Shown here in pieces: positions 1 to 12,400 of a stretch of DNA of 64,000 nucleotides. Source of the DNA: Mimachlamys varia (Eukaryota > Mollusca > Bivalvia > Pectinida > Pectinidae); assembly GCA_947623455.1 (NCBI GenBank), contig OX392533.1, forward strand, positions 32,052,229-32,116,228. Reading direction: 5' to 3'. The notes beneath the pieces are model-generated. The model was not told the origin of the DNA, searched no databases, and worked only from the letters and a program-made list of their open reading frames with translations. How positions within the stretch are numbered: position 1 is the first letter of the stretch; each line of letters opens with the position of its first letter. A program made the translations under genes and the position numbers.

Positions 1-270
1 CCGTTTCGACAAGATCGCTTTATATTTATATCATGTAATTAAGTTCTGTTTTCAATAGTAAGCCATCAACGTCTTCTTAACATTAATGGAACAAATACTA
101 GTATTACGATTTGCAAGACAACCATTGTAATTATTCGGCTCCAAAATGTAAACGCTTAATCATGGAATACTTTTAGCTTTGTACTTGAAATATATGATGT
201 GTGACTTATCATTACAATAATCAATCCGGATTAAATACAACGAAGTAAATAATAAACGTTTGGCACTCAC

Positions 271-439
271 TATAGTAATTAACGTCATGGAGTTTAAGGA
301 CATACTGGCGTTCTGCAAAATACACACTGGGGATTCCGAAATCTGTCAGTTTCAACATAAACCTGCTGTCAATAACACAGTTCGTACTGCTCAGTCTACC
401 GTGGTACTTTAGTGGACTATTTTCGATGTACTGCATTCC
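271..439 (-). CDS. Gene A exon 13: kinase-homology domain, catalytic-loop region
   Basis: 169 nt, phase 0 in and 1 out, same as gene B exon 13. It encodes [20 protein letters not shown], then [15 protein letters not shown]. The kinase HRD is HGR-L with no catalytic Asp, while DFG is kept. This is a pseudokinase pattern. Acceptor GTCCAG, donor GTGAGT. The following exons lie beyond the left edge. Confidence 0.92.
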
Positions 440-3400
440 CTGGACAAAAACATCACATTGAAAATAGCAGAGGAGGGAAACAGTGGTGAAAGGCATGCAC
501 AACATTAGCTACCAATTCAGTTTACATGGACAAGACTGCAGCCAATATAGGATCAACAAAGAACAAGAGATCCCAGAGGGATCTTGGCGCCCACCATCAA
601 ATGATCTAAGTTTGTTTTTTGAAAGATGGTTCTTTTCTCTTCTTTCGATTGTCTCTTAGGTGTTGATTAAGTGTGAGCAGAGACTCTGGTGGGACACAGA
701 TGCATTTTTTTGTTTTTTTTTGTGAATTACATTGTCGTTTCCTTATTCTTAGCATAGCTAGGCACCAGGAGGAACCTACATATGAAATTTGTGAAAGTTC
801 CCTTCAGTATATTCTCAGAAATAGGGAAAACAAACTTCAATTGTCAAAATCCAAGATGGCTGCCTGTCGGCCATGTTGTTTTCCGATCTGTCCAAAAATG
901 GAATATGCACAACTAGGGACCAAGGTGAACCATCAAATGAAATTTGAGAAAGATACCTTCAGTACTTTCTTAGAAATAGCGATAACAAACTTCAATTGTC
1001 AAAATCCAAGATGGCTGCCTGTCGGCCATATTGTTTTCTGATCTGTCCCAAAATGGAATATACACAACTAGGGACCAAGGTGAACCAACACATGAAATTT
1101 GAGAAAGATACCTTCAGTAATTTCTGAGAAATAGCCATAACGAACTTCAATTGTCAAAATCCGAGATGGCTGCCTGTCGGCCATGTTGTTTTTGGATTGG
1201 TCCCAAAATGCAATATGCATAACTACACACCAAGGGGAACCTACACATGAAATTTGAGAAAGATCCATTCAGTACATTCTCAGAAATAGCGATAACAAAG
1301 TTCAACTGTCAAAATCCAAGATGGCTGCCTGTCGGCCATGTTGTTTTCGGATTGGTCCAAAAATGCAATATGCATAACTAAGCACCAAGGGGAACCTACA
1401 CATGAAATTTGAGAAAGATCCATTCAGTACATTCTCAGAAATAGGGATAACAAAGTTCAAATGTCAAAATCCAAGATAGCTGCCTGTCGGCCATCTTGAA
1501 TTCAGATCGGTCCCAAAATGGAAAATACACAACAAGGGACCAAGGTGAACCAACACATGAAATTTGAGAAAGATACCTTCAGTACTTTCTTAGACATAGC
1601 GATAACAAACTTCAATTGTCAAAATCCAAGATGGCTGCCTGTCGGCCATGTTGTTTTCGGATTGGTCCAAAAATGCAATAGGCATAACTAGGCACCAAGG
1701 GGAACCTACACATGAAATGTAAGAAAGATCCATTCAGTACATTCTCAGAAATAGGGATAACAAAGTTCAAATGTCAAAATCCAAGATGGCTGCCTGTCGG
1801 CCATCTTGAATTCAGATCGGTCCCAAAATGGAATATACACAACTAGGGACCAAGGTGAACCAACACATGGAATTTGAGAAAGATACCTTCAGTACTTTCT
1901 TAGAAATAGCGATAACAAACTTCAATTGTCAAAATCCAAGATGGCTGCCTGTCGGCCATGTTGTTTTTGGATTGGTCCCAAAATGCAATATGCATAACTA
2001 CACACCAAGGGGAACCTACACATGAAATTTGAGAAAGATACCTTCAGTACATTCTCAGAAATAGCGATAACAAAGTTCAAATGTCAAAATCCAAGATGGC
2101 TGCCTGTCGGCCATGTTGTTTTTGGATTGGTCCCAAAATGAGTTATGCATAACTAAGCACCAAGGGGAACCTACACATGAAATTTGAGAAAGATCCATTC
2201 AGTACATTCTCAGAAATAGGGATAACAAAGTTCAAATGTCAAAATCCAAGATGGCTGCCTGTCGGCCATCTTGAATTCAGATCGGTCCCAAAATGGAATA
2301 TGCACAACTAGGGACCAAGGTGAACCAACACATGAAATTTGAGAAAGATTCCTTCGGTACTTTATGAGAAATAGCGATAACAAGAATTGTTTACGGACGG
2401 ACGGACGGACGGACGGACGGACGGACGGACGGACGGACGGACGGACGGACGGACGGACGGACTGACGGACAGACGGACGGACGACGGACCACGGACGCAG
2501 GGCGATTTGAATAGCCCACCATCTGATGATGGTGGGCTAAAAATGCAATAAATCATTTTTTGTGCTAGTCATGAGAACAAATCGATTAGTTATTTTTTTA
2601 ATTGGTATTTTGATATGATTAGACTTGCAGTCATAAATATCAAGATTTAAAAGTCTATGCATATTTTTCGATTAAACAGACATGATGGTCATCAAATACA
2701 TTTTCAATCATTGAAAACAATCGATTCATGCAGGGGAATAAGTAGACTGATATTTACATATAATCCCTAAATTACAGTTTAACATTTTTTCTGTAGGATA
2801 CACATGTAATATCGGCGTCTATTTCTGTATGAATATATTGTGTTAAAACTAGAACATGCATATCGCGGGGACTATTATTTAAAAATGTATGATAGTGTTG
2901 ATTTTATGGGCCATGAAAGATAACGTAACACACCTTTTTTATTTAGTAATAGATACAGTATGCCGAAAAGATGAATTAAACTGTATCAGACAGCCAATTT
3001 ATTGAAGTCATAAACCATTAAGACTGCAATAGATCTTATAAACTTAAACCGTTTTCTTTGTGCGTCATAAACGGGTCCTCAAAGCTTTACCTTATTTTTT
3101 TGCTTAGTACTGACTTCAATGATTTCTCATCATACATGACCTTACTATGTTGCTTCGTAAAGAAATAGTATGTATTGTATGTTCTTATACGTAAGGAAGC
3201 CATTAAAAATTCATCTTACCTTAAGTATGTCCCAGATGAGAGAATATCTAAACGTCCAATCCAGGTTGATGTCATCATTTTCTATAATATCCTGCAAAAC
3301 GAAGAAGTTTTTTTTCCGTTGCATGAAGACATGCTCATTTCTTGTTTCTCAGATGGAGAATATTTTTAAATTTAGTAATAGATACAGTATGCCGAAACAT

Positions 3401-6400
3401 CAGTTTCGCTTTGTTATCCATAAACAACAGGGATATGTGAAATAGTTAAATGTTTTCAGATGGATGTAATTTCCTTGGACAGATGAATGTAATTTCCTTG
3501 AACAGATGAATGTAATTTCCTTTAACAGATGAATGTAATATCCTTGAACAGATGAATGTGATTTCCCTAAACAGATGAATGTAATTTCCTTAAACAGGTG
3601 CATGTAATTTCCTTAAACAGGTGCATGTAATTTCCTTAAACAGATGAATGTAATTTCCTTAAACAGGTGCATGTAATTTCCTTAAACAGATGAATGTAAT
3701 TTCCTTAAACAGGTGCATGTAATTTCCTTAAACAGGTGCATGTAATTTCCTTAAACAGATGAATGCAATTTCCTTAAACATATGAATGCAATTTCCTTAA
3801 ACAGGTGCATGTAATTCCTTGAACGTCAATAGAAGAATATACGTTTGCGTTTAGAATTCGCTAATTGTATTAACAACTCGAATAGTTGAAATATAACAGG
3901 ATACATTTACTCGCGGAGAATCTATCAGGGCGGGCTATCTTGTGATTAGCTCCTCAATCTCCTGATGCACGAAATACACATACTTAAGTTGGATTAACTA
4001 TAATCTCTCATGTCGATATGAACAACGGTTTCTTACACAATTTCGGCAATTTCTGTTTTAAACGAGCCAGAGCAACTTTGTTCAATCCCCATGTCAATTC
4101 TGGCCAAGCTAGCTTTCGAGGGCGGCATTATTGTGCTCAAATCGAATCTTACCTGAAGACTGCCTCTAGAGCAGTACTCCATTAGTATAGCACAGTTCTC
4201 AGGTTCCAGGCATGCTCCAACGAATCGAACCAGATTCTGATGCTGCACACTATATAACTGTGAGAAAACGTCAAATATAGCAAATACCCGACCTACTTGT
4301 CAATTCTGCAGACACCTGTATGGATCTTTAGGGCAGTTGTGTTTTTTATGTAACTAAGTAAAATGTGACAGATGGAAGCATTATATATCTGGCAAAATCT
4401 CTTCAAACTTATCAGATTATAGATTTCCGAGTCTTAAAAACCAAATGTGTAGAAACCAATTGACAACAACAACCATTTCTCTGAGAGTGATTACTTAACT
4501 AAAAGGGTACTTAATTAAATGTTTAAAATATTTGAAATGATAAAGTACAATAAGTAATTGACAAAATTAATAGATTTACTACTATAATATGTCATGTATG
4601 TAAATCACCGCTTCGTGTGGTCTTTACAATAAACCACTTTCATTACAAACAAGCCCAACCATACCTACAGCAAAGTCATCATGGATCATTTTTGAATCTA
4701 CATGTAAAAAATACAACTTACCTAAAGTTATTTAATAATCAGTTACGTGTACAACGAGTGTTATTAAACAAGATGACCCTAATCGAACGATGACTGGTTT
4801 CATTTGATGACCCCGGTCAATACCTTATTGGTAGCGCTGAACTAGAAATCGGTCGATTTCTTCAATCCACGCGGTGTATGTTTCTACATTGTGCATAGAA
4901 AAAAAGCGATATATAATAATATATGCTACATTTACCTTGTGGAATTCCAGTAGTGCTGTCTTGTTAAGTTCCACGATAGGGACAGACAATTTCCTTATGG
5001 CAACAACGTTCCCCATACAATTTCCAACCGACGTGAAAAGTTGTTGATGGGAAACATCTGTATCCTGTTATGAAAATAATATTCACGTATTATTTTTTAA
5101 AACATTTCCATCTTCTTTAATACAATACTCAATATCTCAAAATATCGTGATAACCTGAAAATAATTGAAGGTTCCAGGAAAAATGACAAATAAAGTAACG
5201 TGATCTCACCAACCTGATGAAACGCATTAAAGAGGGCTTGTGAAGACGAACCAAAGTCAACAAAAAGAACGATCGGTAAAATACAATTTGTAAACCGTAT
5301 ATTTTTGGCCGGGACACATTATAAAGGTTCTTTAAAATGGGAGCTACATGTACTATTTTCCTACTTGACGTTTGTTTTAAGGGTAATGGCGACTACTGAA
5401 TATCTGTAAAATACATCCGAACGGAACGCTATGCTGGGTGCCTTTGACATGGTATTCCATTGAAATAGCACTATAAATCCGCGCTATCACAAAGAGGTAA
5501 AAACCAATGTACTCTGTCTCCAGGACATGTATACACCTTCCTTAAATTCACGTCACGTCCTTAAATTACCATAGCTGTTAAAAAAGACCAAACAAAGCAA
5601 TACAAAAATAAAACCTGACATGACTGTTGTTTATTCATTCTACGATATCCCCAATATTTTGACTTTCTTAATTATTTCAATTTTACAATGTTCAACATAA
5701 ATCTGCTTGTTTTGTCAACATTTCTTTCATTTATTTGAGTTATAAACATACAATACAAAAGCGAATTTCGAGTTACCGTTTTCCAGTTGATTTTCCAGTC
5801 TATAGAAGACCTAAGTCTCGTGATTTTGCAAAAGTGTCCTGTTGCCCTACTTCCGGTATTGGATGTCTACATTGACAACACATGGGAAAATGTCGTCTGG
5901 AAACTATTGGTTCGCGATTGAGGGGTGTAACTCTGCTGATCGCAAGAATGGCAAGTATGCCTTTATGAAGATTATATTGTTTTTCCCATTTCCTTCAAAA
6001 TTAAAGGCATCCAAGGTGACAAAGACATTGTTAGAGCGTATGAGAAGAGAGGATAACAACCCTTATCGATGGCACAGGCTTTGATCGAGATATTTTGTTG
6101 ACTGTAAACCAACTAAAGTCCACCAAAACCCTGAATTATTTTCCTTTAGTAATTACAAGCAGTCAATCGGCAACAGGTCGGTACAGCTGTTAGAAAAACT
6201 CCACTCACACAGGAAAGATTCTAGCAGTAAACCGAAGATGAAAGTCAATGATATCAGTACTGACAATGCGATGCCAATGTCCATGATAACAGGAGTTCTG
6301 GACAAGGCATTTTTTATGTTAGATAAGTGGTCAGGCCAGGGCAGCAGTGCTACAAACTCCTTATCAATACGAAGTTTTACCACATGGATTAACTTCATGC

Positions 6401-9400
6401 ATGCAGTATTCTCACCACTGTTAACATGACCATCCTCTGATAGGATCAAGAAACACATGCCGAGTTAATTTAAAGAAAACTTTCCAAAAATCACATGCAT
6501 CATTGATTATACAGACCAAAATAACCTTACATACAGAAATACAAACACAGAAATACATCTCTTATTTGGATTAGTCCATCTTGTGCTTTCCCTTTTGTAA
6601 CGATAGATACATCACCGTTCAAAGTGGTTTACTTGACAACATAAAGCATGGTGATGCGGTATGGCTGACCGTGGATTACTGATACGAGATATTTTGCTAG
6701 AGACATGCTTCCTAAAACATTCCACCATTTACAAAAAAAATGCAGCTGGGTTAAGGGTATGCGCTTCAACGCAAGTGACATTGACAAAACAAAAAGCATA
6801 GCTCGTCTGAGGATTCAGGTAGAGAGAGCTATTGGGAGACTGAAAACGTCCACATGTTATGTGACACAGCGCTATTAAAAGTGAAACCCTTTGCAAACCA
6901 AATGCTGAAAGTGTTTGCATTTTTTATAACTTCCAATAGTACACATGTACATGTACTTGACAAATACATGTACTCTGAACCGAAGCCTCCCATTGCCAAT
7001 TTAACACCGCGATATGGTTGACCGAAAACAATTTGTATCCATTGTCAGATTTCTACATCTTAAAACGTCCATTGCTCCACTCACAGTCCTCACAATACAC
7101 CAAAATGTCAAAATGGTTAATTGTTAGCAGTGATCGTAACTTAACAGACCACTGTTTTACTTCTGCAACACTTAGCAATACATCTCCTGGACCCATCCAT
7201 CATCTCGTAATCGTCCGTTGACGTCAAAATTGCAATTTCCAACTCACTTACCGTACAAGTTCGTATTGTCTTATGAGGCCCGAATTCTTCGTGAAACTAC
7301 ACGATATCCTCCTCTGTTGTAAATAGTTCTTCCAAACTGGTATTTTTCAAGTAAACACACCTTAGGGTGCTACCATATTTGAATTTAACCGGAAGTAGCG
7401 TAACAGGACATTTCGTGAAAAAAACGTTTCTAAACGACGAAACAGCTCCGGAAATCGGTAACTCGAAAAAAACTATTTTTTGGGTTTTTTTTTATAGCAA
7501 CGAATTTTGTTTTCTGCCATTTATACAGGACAAAATGATTCACCAATTAAACGCCGTTCTTATTGTTCAATACAGATTAAAAATTGATCAAGAAAAACAA
7601 ATATTTCTATATATAACATACCAACTGTAAACCGAAACGTAAACTCTTATAAAACCAACAACAAACCTTTCCATTACATGGCTTATCAGAATATAACGAA
7701 TTCGATTTTGTCCAATATGGATTGTCGCTAATGGAAAGGGCGTACTCAATTTCAGAAACGCAATTTTCATACTTACTGCAGAAGCCATAGAGAGCCTTGA
7801 CTTTGATAGAAATGATCCCCCTCTTCCCGCTTTGGACAAAACCACGTCAGACCACGTAACCAACCAGGGCGTTTTAGCACTTTCCATTTCAAATTTAAGT
7901 TTCCTTAAAAGCACAAATCATATTTGATGTAATAGGATATCTTTATGAATGGAATATGTAATAAAATCAATGAAGGAACAAAATGGAGGAAAATATGTTT
8001 TATTACTTATTGTTTTCATCACCGGAAAGTCAAATGGAGCAAGTTCTTACTATAGTTTACATCATAAAAAGTATTTAGATTATAACTGGTTATAAATGTC
8101 GTATGTCTCTATTTCAAATGTTCAGGATATAGTGATTTGTGTTAATGCATGTATACCTGTATGTTGTTTAACCATACCTGTAAATAAAGATGGCGGCAAC
8201 AATTCCCAACAAAAGAACTCCTCCTAACGACAGTGTCAACGGAAGAATCATTTTGGAGTCATCGGTTTCACCTTTGCGGGATAATATAAAGTAGTTGTGT
8301 AGAGTTATCTTACACGTTAGAGAGTCACATGTTGAGCATTAAAAGCAAGGGTAAATTTTGATTTTTTTTTATCAATAATTAATGAAGGAGTAGTGAATAT
8401 GTATACAAGCTGAATGAGTCTTAAGTTTGTAAAATTTGGAAACGTGTACGCATAGTTACGTTAAATCAAATACGTTTTTAGTTCAGCTAAGTGATATATC
8501 ACTTTATTATTAGATACAAAATAACAAGTTTCCTTCAAATTATATTTATATTTTATTGTACAGTTTAGTATTTATATATCGTTGAAATAATATTCTATTC
8601 AATAGGTGTACATGTATATAGATTTAACGCTCAGATATATCGATTTAGGTCTCATCCATATTTTCCTTAGAATAGATCCTTAAACAAGAGAATATGTTTT
8701 CCTTTGTGCCTCCGGCTAAACCTTAAAACATTTTAGCTATCCACGGTAGTATTAACTAGAACTTCTTTTCGGTTTTCATCGCTTGTTGTGTGTCAAGGGC
8801 AGTAACCGCGACAGCTTTTGATTATTACGACAAACTCTGATTATTACGTCGTCTGGAAATGTTTGTTGTCTTAAAGCAACATACAATAAAGAATGGGAGA
8901 TATTTCCATCAGAAAACAAAACTGATTTACCTGCGACACAAAGTTCATTTTCAAACCCACACAGAGGAATGTCTAATGGTAATCCGTTTGGCCAAAGAAT
9001 TTCGATCCCCGCAACAGCTTCGTATTTCTGGCTAAAACCTCGAAATGCTCCAACAATCTATCCATTCCAGTTAAAAAAGAAATACAAAGTTTTAAAAAAA
9101 AGAAGGAAATATAGCAACATTGAAATCAAAAGGAAATTTGAAACAGCGATTAAATGTTCCAGAAAGACATTGCCAAGTACTTAGAATAATAAAGATTATT
9201 TTGAAAACTCTATTTTTAATATTGAAGAGATACGTATGTAATGACAACATATATAATATACGTACATTGAAGCTCTTTGTGCCAGGATCCGTCATATCTA
9301 GAAAGTCAAAATCCGCTATCCTGTCACCCATTTCATCAATAGCGATAGTTCCAGAAATACCTGATATTAAATATAAAAATACAGGAAAATATAAATAATG

Positions 9401-12400
9401 AACGTAATCTAGCGGAATCAAAAATACAAATTCCAATGAATGCAAGTATGGCATTCTGGTTTATATGAATGTCCGCGGAAGGAGATCGGCATTTGGTTTC
9501 GTTTGGTTTGATTATTTTTACGTCCTGTTAACAGCTGATGTTATTACAGGACGGTTCTTTGCTAGTGTGTTGTAAGCGCGTATCTGGGAGGCTATGGTAC
9601 GTTCATATAAGCCTATTTGTGTTAGTCCGGATCTTTTGCCGATTTAAGGATGATGTAGCTCACACATATGCTGCACCTTTTACATTTTGTTAGGTGCATT
9701 TTTTAATTGTCTGCTCAAACAAAAAATAAACAAAAGACAAAATTATCTTCAAACATAAATCAAATAGCTGTTGCAGTCATTGATTTTACCTGGATATGTA
9801 TTGTTCCAGAGCTTTTGAGAGACTGTCCGACCGTCCGTTATATTTTTGCCGTCCGCAAGTGTTCTGTTAAAAGCTTCGGACAAGTATAAAACACCTTCGT
9901 AAAAGGCCGTGATGAAATAGTTTACCTGTAATTTCAACAATATTACTTTTAATTGTAATAAACACATTGCGTATGCATGAAACTTTTGAGAACTACATGT
10001 AAATGCTATCAAATCACAGTTCAGATATTGTATTTCTTGATTAGTGTTCACGAAATACAGAAATTAGCATGTAGGACTGGAAAAACAAACTGCTCCTGCC
10101 TGCCTGTCGCCTGACTGCCTGCCTGCAAAAAAATCTATGGTTTCAATAACGCATATGGGATCATAATGATGGTATCAAGAATTTAATCAAACCGAATTAC
10201 CTAAGCTCGTTTGGTAGTAGTTAAGTTTCCCAGGGTAATGTAAAAACTACGTTCGTTAGCACAGTCAGAGTTCATATTTATTTAAAAAGAAATACAGTAT
10301 TCTAAAACCAAACTAAGCGTTTGCATATTTAAATGGAAATCATCACAAAAGAGTTCGCAATTTATGAACTAACATTTGAATTTTTTACTTTTACAAATAC
10401 CTAACAATATGTACGTGATACATTATTTGTATTTGTGTTTTCTTGTGAATCAAACAATACAGTCACTTTTTTTCTCTCTCTTAACTATATCTTACCGTTT
10501 CGTCGCCGAAGTCAAATCCATAATCTCGTCTTGCTCGCAATTTCACTTCGGAGGCAAAATTAAGGTATTCGCCACTTTTTGGGATACGAAGTGTGAAAAC
10601 CAGAGCGGACTCGTATGCCCGAGTCACGCCTTCATCTTTGTAATCCCCTGTAGTTAGTAAAAGTGATCTATAGGAAATTTTCAAATTGCCATGTTTCTTG
10701 ATTTCATATGAATTATCCTGTTTCAATACCATTTTTTCAAATGCTTCATGTACGGTCTTTTTCTTTGATATCATTTTCAAGAGAGGTTTATCACCAAATA
10801 CGTTGTGCTTTAAAGAAACTTGTCTTTTGCAAGTCTCTCATCATCATACATACATGTATTCAAAATTGAGCTTATTTTGATACTCATTAACACTTGTGCG
10901 TCAAATCGCAGAGCACATGCATCACTTACCGCGTAAGAATTCAGTATAGTAGCCAAGCCAGTCGCTAGGAAATAGTTCCATGGTGAGAAACACGTATCCT
11001 CCTTCTGCCATCCCCAGTTGGTAGGCCCGGTACATAAAATCCCGGAACAGTTCCGCGTTACAGAAAATCACAAACACTATTGGATAAGGAAAGACGAGAC
11101 ATTGGTTATCACACTGCATTAATTCTATACACACATGTATATATATATACAGTCAAACCTGTATTGAGCGGCCACCCAAGGGACCGACAGATATTGGCTG
11201 CTAAAGACAGGTGGCTGCTTAAACCAGGTTGGCCAGAAACGGCCTATTGCACATTTTTTTCAACAGTTAAATATTATAATGCACTTAATTATACATGTAT
11301 TTTGATATTAATATCAATATACCATGTAAAGTGAACAATGTTATGTCTTTTTAAAAAAACTATCTAACCACCCTTTGAGGCTTTGAAATGACCATTTTCC
11401 AAATCAGAAGCGAATTTCAGCGCTTTCTCTTTGATCATTTGCCCGTTTACAATATTTCTGCGAGATACGCAATCTAGAAACGATTTCCAGATGTCTATTT
11501 TCGGACAAAATGACTGCTTAATACAGGACGATACAACGACTTGGGGCAAATTGTTGTGGCCGTATATGTGTGTGTCCTGCTTATTTGTTTTCGAACACAT
11601 TTTATGTAGATATTTTTGACCTTAAGTAAATTACTAATTTCCTATTTATAAAACCACTTCACACTTGCCCTATAATATATTATGATACCAGGTATCAGGA
11701 CGGCATTTGTTAATCACATTCTGTGCTATAAATTTTTTACGCCATTCGATGACTAATTCAATGGACAATATGGAAGTATGGTGGAATAAAATCACAAAAG
11801 TTTAACTATTCTAAGCGAAAATTGGCATTCGAAAGGCTGCATTTTCAACACATTACATTGTGTAGCTATAGATATACAATGATAATTTTCATATTATCGA
11901 TATTTTATAGTTAAGCAATAATAATTATATACATACGTACAAATGTGTTTTTTAATGTAAATATTTTCAAGAAGAATAAAAGACAAAAACATATTTCTTT
12001 AAATACAAACACGCCAGAAACCATTATAAAGCGTTGATGTAATTTACATTACCCCTTGATTGTCGACTTGCGGTCGTCAATAAAGATCCCGGATCGCTAA
12101 GTTTGGACGATGCAAACTGTAAATCTAGGGGGCGTGGCCAGGAGGCGTGGTTAACGAAATCCCGGACTAGATTGACACCTGCTAGCTCAAAAAAGATGTA
12201 CTCCACGTCATATATTATGGATATATGACTCCATCCGTATTTGCTCATCAAAGCCATCACGGAAGCTGTGAACATAAAACCTTGGTTATAAAATCTCTTT
12301 CAATTATAGTTGAAGTCTGATAAGCCGGACTTCAGGGTTTGTTGTGGTTTCTATAACATCCCTGTTCCATTTTCATCACATTTTCATTAGTGATATTTTA

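Larger units (their letters stand above)
567..2540 (+). mobile_element. Pearl-like / non-autonomous Helentron-type element with 155-bp tandem core
   Basis: Starts near a small palindrome (GATCCCAGAGGGATC), carries ten-plus 155-bp repeats, then an (ACGG)n tract, and ends in a perfect 11-bp stem-loop at 2513-2538 (AGCCCACCATC, loop TGAT, and complement). This order (short left part, tandem core, tetranucleotide, 3' hairpin) is what is known of bivalve pearl elements, thought to be Helitron/Helentron-related. No transposase is present. It lies in intron 12 of gene A. Exact ends are approximate. Confidence 0.7.
5767..7470 (+). mobile_element. Decayed DNA transposon with THAP and DDE_Tnp_4-like remnants (PIF/Harbinger or ISL2EU type)
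   Basis: Imperfect inverted ends: TTCGAGTTACCG near 5767 matches the complement near 7460-7470, and TGTCCTGTTGCCCTACTTCCGG (written TGTCCTGTTRCSCTAC + TTCCGG) near 5837 matches the complement of ~7388-7412. Inside are a THAP-like reading frame (5899-6081) and the typical transposase tail at ~6770-6870. Both are broken, so the element is not autonomous. It sits in intron 9 of gene A. Confidence 0.55.

Noticed and set aside
673..1041. Open reading frame of 122 codons at the left side
   Set aside because: Lies within the 155-bp tandem repeat; the frame is a by-product of the repeat.
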